Part shown: in pieces, positions 1 through 7,997 of the stretch
Layout: every line of letters begins with the position of its first letter
Numbering within the stretch: the first letter of the stretch is position 1
Origin: Actinobacteria bacterium HGW-Actinobacteria-2
GTDB lineage: Bacteria; Actinomycetota; Actinomycetes; Propionibacteriales; Propionibacteriaceae
Direction: 5' to 3'
DNA length: 32,999 bases
Assembly (NCBI GenBank): GCA_002841335.1
Contig: PHEY01000006.1
Span: 1-32,999 of the forward strand
Translations under genes and position numbers: made by a program
The notes under the pieces: model-generated
What the model was told of the DNA's origin: nothing
What the model saw: only the letters and a program-made list of their open reading frames with translations
Databases searched by the model: none

Positions 1-94
1 CTGGCTCGAGCACTACAACACTGAACGTCGTCACAGCGCACTCGGAGGACAACCACCAATCAGCCGACTGTCACCAACCTGATGACCGGGTACA
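1..94 (+). mobile_element. Right end of an IS481-family insertion sequence (truncated by window edge)
   Basis: The first 94 bases hold the last codons of an integrase-like transposase followed by a short tail ending in GGGTACA. Read from outside, the end is TGTACCCGGTCATCA. IS481-family elements have ends beginning TGT and insert at NCTAGN targets, and the six bases directly after ACA are ACTAGG, which fits. The left end and most of the element lie outside the window, so completeness and activity cannot be judged. Confidence 0.75.
2..82 (+). CDS. IS481-family transposase, C-terminal fragment
   Basis: An open frame entering from the left edge encodes WLEHYNTERRHSALGG followed by QPPISRLSPT and a TGA stop. 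The pattern W-x-x-x-Y-N-x-E-R-x-H-x-A-L-G-G is the usual C-terminal end of rve-fold (DDE) transposases of the IS481/IS3 group, and a PPISRLSPT-like tail is common in actinobacterial IS481 proteins. Only 26 residues are visible; the catalytic DDE residues lie upstream of the window. The protein would cut and join the element's ends. The family call rests on the tail and on the CTAG target next to the element, so IS3 is the main alternative. Confidence 0.75.
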   Translation, partial: WLEHYNTERRHSALGGQPPISRLSPT

Positions 95-100
95 ACTAGG
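95..100. repeat. Presumed IS481 target site (ACTAGG)
   Basis: ACTAGG directly follows the ACA terminus of the insertion sequence and matches the NCTAGN target preference of IS481. It contains the stop codon (TAG on the minus strand, 98-96) of the neighbouring 3-hydroxyacyl-CoA dehydrogenase gene. The partner copy expected at the left end of the element lies outside the window. Confidence 0.6.
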
Positions 101-935
101 CGGTGTAGGTGAAGAAGCCACGCCCGCTCTTGCGTCCCAGCCAGCCGGCGCGGACGTACTTGCGCAGCAGCGGATGGGCGCGGTACTTCGAGTCGCCGGT
201 CTCAGCCAGCAGCACCTCCATGATGGCCAGCACGACGTCCAGACCGATCAGATCGCCCAGGGCCAGCGGCCCCATCGGGTGGTTGGCGCCGAGCTTCATC
301 GCCGTGTCGATGTCTTCGGCCGATGCCGTGCCTGCGGCCAGCACCTCGACAGCTTCGTTGATCATCGGCACCAGGATGCGGTTCACCACGAACCCGGCTG
401 CCTCCTGCACCTCGACGGGGGTCTTGCCGAGAGTCTCGGCGAGCTCCTTGGTGCGAGTGACCAACTCCGGCGGAGTGTCGGCGCCGGCGATCACTTCGAC
501 CAGCTTCATCACCGGCGCGGGGTTGAAGAAGTGCATGCCGATCACCGGGTGGTTCAGGCCGCGTCCCAACTCGGTCACCGACAGCGAGGACGTGTTGGAC
601 GCCAGGATGGTCTGCGGTCCGCAGAGCTGATCGAGCTGCTCGAAGATCGGGCGCTTGGCGTCCATGTTCTCGTAGATGGCCTCGACAACGAGCTCGCAGT
701 CGCCCAGCTCACCGACCGTGGCGGTGCTCAGCCGGGCAAGAATCGCCTCGGCGCCGGCCTGATCCAGCCTGCCCTTGGCAACCTGACGATCGAGGCCGGC
801 GGCGATCTTCGCCCGCCCGCCGGCCGCCAACTCAGCCGTGGCGTCGGCCAGCAGGACGGTGAAGCCGTCGGTCCGGGCGAACACCTCGGCGATGCCGGCG
901 CCCATGGTTCCGGCGCCGATGACTCCTACCAACAT
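96..935 (-). CDS. 3-hydroxybutyryl-CoA dehydrogenase (PaaH/Hbd/FadB2 type)
   Basis: NAD(P)-dependent oxidation of a (3S)-3-hydroxyacyl-CoA to the 3-ketoacyl-CoA, the third step of beta-oxidation, in the cytoplasm. The 279-residue product has the N-terminal Rossmann motif GAGTMGAG (residues 7-14), the SNTSSLSVTEL segment (about 113-123) and the HFFNPAPVMKLVEV signature with catalytic His135, followed by the C-terminal dimerisation domain. Length is normal for the single-domain enzyme. The ATG at 935-933 is chosen because it opens the Rossmann fold directly and is preceded by a GAGAGGAA ribosome site; longer in-frame readings have an implausible N-terminus. It is the last gene of the leftward operon, and its stop codon lies inside the IS481 target site, so the reading frame is intact. 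Confidence 0.93.
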   Translation of the reverse strand: MLVGVIGAGTMGAGIAEVFARTDGFTVLLADATAELAAGGRAKIAAGLDRQVAKGRLDQAGAEAILARLSTATVGELGDCELVVEAIYENMDAKRPIFEQLDQLCGPQTILASNTSSLSVTELGRGLNHPVIGMHFFNPAPVMKLVEVIAGADTPPELVTRTKELAETLGKTPVEVQEAAGFVVNRILVPMINEAVEVLAAGTASAEDIDTAMKLGANHPMGPLALGDLIGLDVVLAIMEVLLAETGDSKYRAHPLLRKYVRAGWLGRKSGRGFFTYTA

Positions 936-960
936 CTCAGTTCCTCTCGTTGCTGTCTGA

Positions 961-1734
961 CTACTTGTTCTGGAAGGGGGCCGGACGGCGCTTCTCGACG
1001 AAGGCACCCATGCCTTCGCGCTGATCGGCCGACTCGAAGCACGAAGCGAAGGCGTCCACCTCGATCGCGATCGCGGCGTCCAGATCGACGGAGGCGCCCT
1101 CGGCCAGTGCTCGTTTGGTGGCTCGCACTGCGATCGGCGCCTGCCGGGCGATCTCGCCGGCCAGCCCCAGGGCAGCGTCGAGGAGAGCGTCGGGCTCGTG
1201 CACCTCGTTGACCAGCCCGATGGCGAGCGCTCGGGCCGCGTCGACCTTGCGTCCGGTGTACAGCATCTCCTTGGCCAGGCCGGAGCCGACGAGTCGCGCC
1301 AGCCGCTGAGTGCCGCCGAACCCGGCGGTGATGCCCAGCCCGACCTCGGGTTGAGCAAAGATCGCCTTGGTGGAGGCCACCCGAATGTCGCAGGCGAGGG
1401 CCAGCTCGCAGCCACCACCGAGGGCAAAGCCGTTGACCGCGGCGATCGAGGGGATCGGCAGCAGTTCGAGCTTGCGGAAGGTCCCATTGCCAAGCTCGCT
1501 GAACGCCGTGGCCTCGGCCTGCGTCATCGTCGACATCGCAGCCACGTCCGCACCGGCGACAAAGGCCCGGCCCGCCCCGGTGATCACCAGGCAGCGGGCC
1601 TGATCGGCCACGGCCTGGTCGAAGGCCTCGGCGAGCTGGCCGAGTACCTCGGCGTTGAGTGCGTTGAGCGCGTCCTCGCGCGTGATGGTGACCACGGCCA
1701 CCTGATCGGCGAACTCGTAACGAATGTCATCCAT
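961..1734 (-). CDS. Enoyl-CoA hydratase (crotonase family)
   Basis: Adds water to a trans-2-enoyl-CoA to give (3S)-3-hydroxyacyl-CoA. The 257-residue protein has the crotonase oxyanion-hole segment AFVAGADVAAM (about 57-67) and the second one NGFALGGGCELALACD (101-116). Both catalytic glutamates are present, Glu110 and Glu130, the latter in PEVGLGITAGFGGTQRL. This pair marks a true hydratase rather than an isomerase or hydrolase of the fold. The start at 1734 follows an AAGGAGAAG ribosome site. It sits 25 bases upstream of the 3-hydroxyacyl-CoA dehydrogenase and about 35 bases downstream of fixX in one transcription unit. Substrate chain length cannot be read from the sequence; the company of a short-chain dehydrogenase suggests crotonyl-CoA-like substrates. 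Confidence 0.92.
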   Translation of the reverse strand: MDDIRYEFADQVAVVTITREDALNALNAEVLGQLAEAFDQAVADQARCLVITGAGRAFVAGADVAAMSTMTQAEATAFSELGNGTFRKLELLPIPSIAAVNGFALGGGCELALACDIRVASTKAIFAQPEVGLGITAGFGGTQRLARLVGSGLAKEMLYTGRKVDAARALAIGLVNEVHEPDALLDAALGLAGEIARQAPIAVRATKRALAEGASVDLDAAIAIEVDAFASCFESADQREGMGAFVEKRRPAPFQNK

Positions 1735-1768
1735 GCTCTTCTCCTTGCTCGATCGGTTGGGGAACGGC

Positions 1769-2056
1769 TCAGCCTTCGCGGTATTGGACGCCGAAGCCAC
1801 CACGGGGGTAGCGCCAGCGCAGAGCTCCAGGGGAGGACACGGCCAGGCAGGTGCCGCACTCCAGGCAGGCAGCGTATTCGACGGCCACTTCGCCGTCCGG
1901 ACGCCGGGAGTACACCCCGGCCGGGCAGCAGGCGATGATCCGCTCGGCTGTGCCGGTGCTGCGAGCCAACTCCTGGTCGATCTCGATGTGCGACTCCTCT
2001 TCGTCGAGGACGAAGCGGTTGCCGGCCAGGCGGGCCTCGATGGGGGGAAGTTTCAC
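1769..2056 (-). CDS. fixX: FixX ferredoxin-like protein
   Basis: Small iron-sulfur partner of FixC that relays electrons between the flavoprotein and quinone or ferredoxin. The 95-residue product has ACCPAGVY (Cys43, Cys44) and CLECGTC (Cys64, Cys67, Cys70), the cysteine layout of FixX and of the cluster domain of ETF:quinone oxidoreductase, enough for one [4Fe-4S] cluster. The start is GTG at 2056; its GTGA overlaps the fixC stop by four bases, so translation is probably coupled. Length matches the family (about 90-100 residues). It completes a fixABCX set in the usual order. Confidence 0.93.
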   Translation of the reverse strand: MKLPPIEARLAGNRFVLDEEESHIEIDQELARSTGTAERIIACCPAGVYSRRPDGEVAVEYAACLECGTCLAVSSPGALRWRYPRGGFGVQYREG

Positions 2057-3348
2057 AATGCCCTCGCTCCCTGCCAGGCGTCCTTCACGATGGTGCCGAC
2101 GCCGATGCCGCTGCCCTTCAGGGCGTCCATGGCCACCCGACGCAGCGGCTTGCGGGCGCTGCCGTCCAGACCGAACACCTGGTGCAGGGCATCGGCCAGG
2201 AGTGGACCGTAGCTTTCGTACATTCGCGGGTTCTCCAAGAACTTCGGGGCGCGCGCGTAGGTCTGCAGGTCCTGACCGACGAAGCCGGCGGCCAGCGCCT
2301 TCGGATACCCGGCCAGCCCGGCAGCGGTCACATCACCGGTCTCGATCGCCTCGGCCACCCCGACGGCGGCCGCGATCGCCGCCCCGGCGGCCAAGTCCAT
2401 GCCGCGCACGGTCAGACCGGTGTTGATGGTCATTCCAGCGGCGTCCCCGACGATCACCAGACCGTGGTGAACCAGCTCGCCGACCATGGCCTGACCACCC
2501 TCGGCGACGAGGTGGCAGCCGTACTCGAGCAGTTCGCCGCCGCGCAGCAGACGCTCGGTGTAGGGATGGTCGAGGAAGCCGTCGAACACCTCGGTGCTGC
2601 GCAGGCCTTTCGCGGTCAGATCGTCGAGCCGCAGCACCACACCCACCGAGATCGAGCCCTGGTTGGTGTAGATGAAGCCACCCCCACCGACGCCACGGGT
2701 GCAGTCTCCGACCACGGCGATCGCGGCGCCCTCGAGGGCATCCACCCCGAACCGGGCCTCGATGATGTCAGACGGCAACTGCACCACAGCTTTGACGCCG
2801 ACCGCGAGCTGATGCGGCTGCGGGGCCGGGCGCAGGCCCGCGTCGCGGGCGAGGAAGGAGTTCACCCCGTCGGCGGCCACGGTGACCCGCGCCCGCAGCT
2901 CGTCCTCACCGGCGACGACACCGACGACGCGACCGTCTTCGATGAGCAGAGAGTCCACCCGGACGCCGGGCATGACCAGCACGCCGGCGTCTTCGCAGCG
3001 TTCGGCCAGCCAGGGGTCGAGCCGTCCGCGCAGCACGCTCACCGCGGTGCCGTCGCGATCCAGCCGGGCGTCGCGGTAGTCGATCGCTACCGAGCTGTCC
3101 TGGTTGAGGAAGCAGATCTGGTTGCGGGAGATTCGCCGCTCGATCGGGGCTGTCTGGAGGAAGTCGGGAAAGACCTGCTGCAACGGATGGGTGTACAACA
3201 CTCCGCCGGAGAGGTTCTTCGCACCCGGGGTCTCTCCGCGATCGATCAGTGCCACGGACAGTCCGCGTCCGGCGAGTTGATAAGCGGTGATGCAGCCGGC
3301 CACGCCGGCACCCACCACGATCACATCGAAATCAGGCTCCGCGCTCAT
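2053..3348 (-). CDS. fixC: FixC, ETF-quinone oxidoreductase-like flavoprotein
   Basis: FAD protein that accepts electrons from the FixAB electron-transfer flavoprotein and passes them with FixX to the membrane quinone pool. The 431-residue protein starts with an FAD-binding Rossmann motif, VIVVGAGVAGCITAYQLAGRG (split as residues about 9-29), followed by the GAKNLSGGVLY segment typical of FixC/ETF-QO. A second FAD contact, LVIVGDAAGMTINTGL, lies near residue 300. It overlaps fixB by ATGA and fixX by GTGA, so the three are tightly coupled. Dedicated fixABCX sets occur in nitrogen fixers, where they bifurcate electrons, and beside carnitine or acyl-CoA genes; here the neighbours are acyl-CoA oxidation enzymes. 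Confidence 0.93.
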   Translation of the reverse strand: MSAEPDFDVIVVGAGVAGCITAYQLAGRGLSVALIDRGETPGAKNLSGGVLYTHPLQQVFPDFLQTAPIERRISRNQICFLNQDSSVAIDYRDARLDRDGTAVSVLRGRLDPWLAERCEDAGVLVMPGVRVDSLLIEDGRVVGVVAGEDELRARVTVAADGVNSFLARDAGLRPAPQPHQLAVGVKAVVQLPSDIIEARFGVDALEGAAIAVVGDCTRGVGGGGFIYTNQGSISVGVVLRLDDLTAKGLRSTEVFDGFLDHPYTERLLRGGELLEYGCHLVAEGGQAMVGELVHHGLVIVGDAAGMTINTGLTVRGMDLAAGAAIAAAVGVAEAIETGDVTAAGLAGYPKALAAGFVGQDLQTYARAPKFLENPRMYESYGPLLADALHQVFGLDGSARKPLRRVAMDALKGSGIGVGTIVKDAWQGARAL

Positions 3349-4250
3349 GGCTGCTCCAAGGCGGCAGTGATGGCTGGCACCAACTCGTACAGGTCACCGA
3401 CCAACGCGTAGTCGGCCTCGGCCAGCACGGGTGCTTTCGGATCGGAGTTGATCGCCACGATGGTCTCGGCCGAACGCACTCCAGCCAGGTGCTGCAACTG
3501 CCCCGATACCCCCACCGCGACATACAGGCGAGGAGCGATGTGTTGTCCCGAGACTCCCAGATAGCGATCCCGCGGCAGCCAATCCAGCCCTTCGGCGAGC
3601 GGACGCGTGCAGGCAAGCTCGGCCTCCAATGCTGCAGCCAGCGCCTCAATGATCGACAGGTCCTCGCGGGCGCGCAGGCCGCGTCCGGCGCCGACCACTC
3701 GGGGTGCGGCAGCAAGGTCGACCTCGGTCACCGCTGTGACCTGCACCGCTGTGACCTGCATCGGCAACGTCGCCGCAGGCGTCTCTTCGATCGGTGCTGC
3801 GCCCTGGACCGGCGCGACTCCACCGCCGTCCACCATCAGCGCGACCGGTCCGCTGAACTCCCGGGTGGTCACGGCGATACCGCCGTTCACTCCGTGGGTG
3901 ACCATGACGGTGCCGGCTTGGGAGGTGACCTCTTTGACGTCGATCAGGGCCGGAGCGCGAAGCGCCGCAGCCGCCGCGCCGAGCAGCACACGTTCGGCCG
4001 GACGTCGCCCGCCGAGGACCACCTGCGGCCGTGCGGCCGTGGCGGCTTGGGCTACGGCAGGGGCGAACGCTTCCAGTGGACGATCGCCGGGTTCTCCGAA
4101 CCAGATCACCTTGTCGACGCCACTGGTGGCGATCCGTTCGGCGACCGCACGGCTGCCGACCACCACGGCGAGCGTCTCGCCGTCCAGCTGGGCTGCGGTG
4201 GTCACCAGGTTGGCGACACTGGCCGTGCCGGCCACGATGATGAGATTCAT
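3345..4250 (-). CDS. fixB: FixB, electron-transfer flavoprotein alpha subunit
   Basis: Alpha subunit of an ETF that shuttles electrons from acyl-CoA dehydrogenase to FixCX. The 301-residue protein has an N-terminal alpha/beta domain and the diagnostic C-terminal FAD domain: RYLGVSGQHIAPRLYVAVG, then GVSGQLQHLAG and VAINSDPKAPVLAEADYAL, the conserved ETF-alpha signature. It overlaps fixA by four bases at its start and fixC by four at its stop. Length is slightly short but typical of FixB. Whether this ETF bifurcates electrons cannot be settled from the visible motifs; the test is alignment to bifurcating and canonical ETF groups. Confidence 0.93.
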   Translation of the reverse strand: MNLIIVAGTASVANLVTTAAQLDGETLAVVVGSRAVAERIATSGVDKVIWFGEPGDRPLEAFAPAVAQAATAARPQVVLGGRRPAERVLLGAAAAALRAPALIDVKEVTSQAGTVMVTHGVNGGIAVTTREFSGPVALMVDGGGVAPVQGAAPIEETPAATLPMQVTAVQVTAVTEVDLAAAPRVVGAGRGLRAREDLSIIEALAAALEAELACTRPLAEGLDWLPRDRYLGVSGQHIAPRLYVAVGVSGQLQHLAGVRSAETIVAINSDPKAPVLAEADYALVGDLYELVPAITAALEQP

Positions 4251-5023
4251 TGCTGTCCTCCGATCAGGACGCCGTCCGCGCGAAGAGCGCTGACCAGTTC
4301 GGCCGCGGCCGCAGCCGGATCATCGGTCGAGATCTGAATGCCTCGTCGAGCCGGTCCGGACAGTCGTGCCGTCGAGCGCAGCGTGCCGTCGGCAACCACC
4401 GGATCGGCGGGAAGCTGTTGGACGGGCTTCTTCGCGGCCGCCAGCACGTCCTTCATGCCGGGGGCTTTGACCGTGGCGGCATCGGTGGCCACGGCCAAGA
4501 CGGCCGGACCGTCGATCCGCAGCTGCTCGGTGCCGCCGCTGACCGCGCGTTCGACGACCAGGGCACCAGGCTCGATGGCGACGGCGGTGACCTCCGTGAG
4601 CACTGGCCACCCGAGCAGTCCGCCCACCACCGCGGGGACGAGCTTCGCGCCAACATCGACCGAGGAATCCCCGGTGATCAGGACGGCGATGTCGTCCACG
4701 CCGGCCAGAGCCGTGGCCAGCGCTTGTGCGGTGCCGGTGGAGCCTGCGGCCGTGAGCGCCGGATCGGCGACGACCATCAGTGCATCCAGGCCGCGGGAGA
4801 GGGCGGCTTTGGTGGCCAGGCCGGTGGCGACTTCCGGGCCACCGACGGTGAGCCCGACGACGTCGGCGCCATGGGTGTCGCCGAGGTGACGGGCCACGGT
4901 GATGGCGACGGCGTCGTAGTCACTGACCGCTGACTTGGCTCTGCTGAAGTCCACCTGGCCGTCGGCAGCGACGGTGGCTTCTTGGGGATCGGCGGCCCAT
5001 TTGTAGGCCACGACGATTTTCAT
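4247..5023 (-). CDS. fixA: FixA, electron-transfer flavoprotein beta subunit
   Basis: Beta subunit of the ETF, binding AMP or a second FAD. The 258-residue protein opens MKIVVAYKWAADP and contains the SDYDAVAITVARHLGD segment and an ETF-beta core with GLDALMVVADP and PAVVGGLLGWPVLTEV. The ATG at 5023 is preceded by an AGAAGGGA ribosome site. It lies 13 bases downstream of the acyl-CoA dehydrogenase, the natural electron donor, and overlaps fixB by four bases. The N-terminus lacks the long K(Q)VPD-type run seen in some canonical ETF-beta proteins, which agrees with a FixA-group assignment, but that is a weak argument. Confidence 0.92.
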   Translation of the reverse strand: MKIVVAYKWAADPQEATVAADGQVDFSRAKSAVSDYDAVAITVARHLGDTHGADVVGLTVGGPEVATGLATKAALSRGLDALMVVADPALTAAGSTGTAQALATALAGVDDIAVLITGDSSVDVGAKLVPAVVGGLLGWPVLTEVTAVAIEPGALVVERAVSGGTEQLRIDGPAVLAVATDAATVKAPGMKDVLAAAKKPVQQLPADPVVADGTLRSTARLSGPARRGIQISTDDPAAAAAELVSALRADGVLIGGQQ

Positions 5024-5036
5024 CTCGCATCCCTTC

Positions 5037-6176
<1,140 letters not shown>

Positions 6177-6255
6177 GATCTTCCCTTCTCGGCGGCGCCG
6201 ACTGCGCTGCCGGATGTGGCGGTGTGGAGGAGTCGTGCGGTGGGGGGCAGCGGGG

Positions 6256-6672
6256 TCAGGCTGTTGGTGGCTTGGGCGGGAGCAGGACGGCTTCACCGGT
6301 GACCACGACGGTGCCGTCCTGTTTGGTGGCCGTGCATTCGAAGCGAACCCGCCCCTTTTCCAGCTTCTCGGCCACGGTGACGGTGGCGCAGATCGTGTCT
6401 CCCAGCAGCACTGGAGCCAGGAAGTTGAGGGATTGGGACAGGTAGATGGCTCCCGGGCCAGGCAGTTGGGTGCCGAACACGGTTGAGAAGAGGCTGCCGG
6501 AGAGCATTCCGTGGGCAATGCGCTGGCCGAACCGGGTCTGTTCGGCGTAACGCTGATTCACGTGCGCGGGGTTGAAGTCACCGATGATGCCGGCGAAGCC
6601 GTAGACATCGGACTCGGAGATGGTCTTCTCGAAAGACGCGCTGTCGCCGGGGTTCAGTTCGTCGTAGTACAT
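6256..6672 (-). CDS. MaoC-family (R)-enoyl-CoA hydratase, PhaJ-like
   Basis: Hot-dog-fold hydratase that usually makes (3R)-3-hydroxyacyl-CoA from enoyl-CoA. In the 138-residue product the hydratase-2 motif is clear: GDFNPAHVN with Asp32 and His37, then [12 protein letters not shown] with His54. It is the first gene of the leftward operon. The start at 6672 is chosen for the AAGGGAG ribosome site eight bases upstream; a further upstream in-frame ATG would fall in the promoter/operator region. It is interesting that the operon also holds a crotonase of opposite expected stereochemistry. It may supply a second hydratase activity, salvage the wrong epimer, or act on a later or branched intermediate. 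Confidence 0.88.
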   Translation of the reverse strand: MYYDELNPGDSASFEKTISESDVYGFAGIIGDFNPAHVNQRYAEQTRFGQRIAHGMLSGSLFSTVFGTQLPGPGAIYLSQSLNFLAPVLLGDTICATVTVAEKLEKGRVRFECTATKQDGTVVVTGEAVLLPPKPPTA

Positions 6673-6697
6673 GGCGGGCTCCCTTGCCTCATTCAAC

Positions 6698-6713
6698 ATG
6701 ACAACCTTGTCAT
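6698..6713. promoter_or_regulatory. Operator palindrome at the leftward promoter
   Basis: ATGACAA-CC-TTGTCAT is a perfect inverted repeat with 7-base arms and a two-base centre. It covers the expected transcription start of the leftward operon, the usual place for a repressor. Its 14-base core TGACAACCTTGTCA shares 10 of 14 positions with TGACACGCGCGTCA at 6983-6996 in the opposite promoter. The TetR protein encoded at 16569 is the obvious candidate to bind it (inference). Confidence 0.65.
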
Positions 6714-6718
6714 ATCGA

Positions 6719-6749
6719 ATGATAGATCCGGGTGAGGCGGCACTGTCAA
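6719..6749 (-). promoter_or_regulatory. Promoter of the leftward beta-oxidation/fix operon
   Basis: On the minus strand a perfect -35 TTGACA (6749-6744) is followed by TCTATC (6726-6721, spacer 17) or TATCAT (6724-6719, spacer 19) as -10. The start would fall near 6710-6713, inside the adjacent palindrome, leaving a leader of about 40 bases before the maoC-like gene. Confidence 0.6.
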
Positions 6750-6972
6750 GCACTCCGCGGTGATCCTTGCGATGGGGCGATCAGCCCGGCGGGAAGACAG
6801 GTATGTCACGTGCTGTCGTCGCGAACGAGGCTACGGACCTGCCGACGGCGAGTGTCTCGATGCGTCCCGCCAAACGAAGGCTGACAAGGATATATGTCGG
6901 TATTGGGTGCCGTCTGGACGGCGCGATCGAGGGACTGCGACCTTTGTTATAGAGGTGTTTCCCACAAAGTCC

Positions 6973-7002
6973 TTGTCTTTGCTGACACGCGCGTCATATA
7001 GT
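6973..7002 (+). promoter_or_regulatory. Promoter of the rightward liv/CoA operon with embedded operator
   Basis: TTGTCT (6973-6978) and TATAGT (6997-7002) are separated by 18 bases. The spacer contains the near-perfect palindrome TGACACGCGCGTCA (6983-6996), a classic position for repression. Between the two divergent promoters (6750-6972) lies AT-richer DNA with a TGACAAGG half-site at 6882-6889 and no gene. The predicted leader to the first start codon is about 110 bases. Confidence 0.55.
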
Positions 7003-7028
7003 CATGCCACCCCGACGGAGCATCATCA

Positions 7029-7055
7029 GGTCTCCCCAGTGTGGGGGAGCAGACC
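7029..7055 (+). other. Hairpin in the leader of the rightward operon
   Basis: GGTCT...AGACC outer arms enclose CTCCCC/GGGGAG with a short loop, in the 5' untranslated region of the liv operon. There is no T-tract after it, so it is not a plain terminator. It may stabilise or control the leader. No known riboswitch motif was recognised. Confidence 0.4.
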
Positions 7056-7119
7056 CGGCAAGTCTTCGTCACGCAAGTGTCATCACTGTCAGATACGGCC
7101 TCCAACGAAGGAGAGTCAC

Positions 7120-7992
7120 GTGGAGATACTCCAACCGCTGTTACGCAGCATGGAGACCGGAAGTGTCTATGCGCTCGCCGCGCTGGGCATCATCATCGTG
7201 TGGCGGACCAGCCTGGTCATGCACTTCGCCCAAGGCGCGATGGGCATGTTCAGCGGCACGGCAGTGGCCTTCGTTCTCAATCGCACGGGCGCGCCGCTGT
7301 GGGTGGCCGTCCTCGCCGGCGCGGTGGTCGCGATCCTGCTCGGTTTCGCGGTGGACTTCGCGGTCATCCGCCAACTGAAGCGCGCCACCGCCGTCGGCAA
7401 AGAGATTGTCACCCTCGGCCTGATCATGGTGTTCATGGGCTTGGCGCCCATCGTGTTCGGCACCGACCCGATGCTGCTGCCCAAAGCGATCCCCACCGGT
7501 GAGGTCGAAGTGGCCGGGGCCAACATCTCCTACAACGCGATCCTGAACATCACCGTCGGCATCGCCATCGCGGCTGGTCTGTTCGTCGTGCTGCAGAAGA
7601 CCAAGCTGGGATTGGCCATCCGCGCCACGGCCTCCAACGAACAGACCGCACGTCTGATGGGGATCCCCACCAAGACGGTCACCCTGGTCGCCTGGGCAGT
7701 GGCCGGTGTGCTCGGCATGCTCGCGGCGGTGATGATCGCGCCCACCACCACGGTGACGCCGACCTTCATGAACACCGTCCAGGTCTCAGCCTTGTTCGCC
7801 TGCGTGCTGGGCGGCTTCCAGACCTTCTACGGCCCGGTCATCGGCGCCTACCTGATCGCGGTGGCCAGCAACTTCCTCAAGCTGTACGGAAGCTCGGTCT
7901 GGGGCGACCAGATCCTCTACCTGCTGATCCTCGTCTTCCTGCTCGTCCGACCCAACGGGTTGGTCGGCAAGACCTACCTGCAGAAGGTGTGA
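7120..7992 (+). CDS. Branched-chain-type ABC transporter permease (LivH-like)
   Basis: Integral membrane permease of a Liv-type importer for amino acids, amides, urea or short organic acids. The 290-residue protein has about eight hydrophobic segments and the LivH-type features GSVYALAALGIIIVWRTS near the N-terminus, RATASNEQTARLMGI (the EAA-like ATPase contact loop, about residues 168-182) and GGFQTFYGPVIGAYL. Translation starts at GTG 7120 because the frame upstream has no membrane character and GAAGGAGAG sits six bases ahead. It is the first gene of the rightward operon. The co-transcribed genes are CoA enzymes, so the cargo is more likely a carboxylic acid than an amino acid (inference). 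Confidence 0.92.
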   Translation: MEILQPLLRSMETGSVYALAALGIIIVWRTSLVMHFAQGAMGMFSGTAVAFVLNRTGAPLWVAVLAGAVVAILLGFAVDFAVIRQLKRATAVGKEIVTLGLIMVFMGLAPIVFGTDPMLLPKAIPTGEVEVAGANISYNAILNITVGIAIAAGLFVVLQKTKLGLAIRATASNEQTARLMGIPTKTVTLVAWAVAGVLGMLAAVMIAPTTTVTPTFMNTVQVSALFACVLGGFQTFYGPVIGAYLIAVASNFLKLYGSSVWGDQILYLLILVFLLVRPNGLVGKTYLQKV

Positions 7993-7997
7993 GGCTG

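Noticed and set aside
1769-5023. FixABCX as a sign of nitrogen fixation or carnitine metabolism
   Set aside because: No nif genes and no carnitine CoA-transferase/racemase or BCCT transporter of the cai type are present; the neighbours are beta-oxidation enzymes.
6760-7119. N-terminal extension of the livH-like gene into the upstream region
   Set aside because: The in-frame extension has no membrane character, crosses the promoter and operator, and a good ribosome site precedes GTG 7120.
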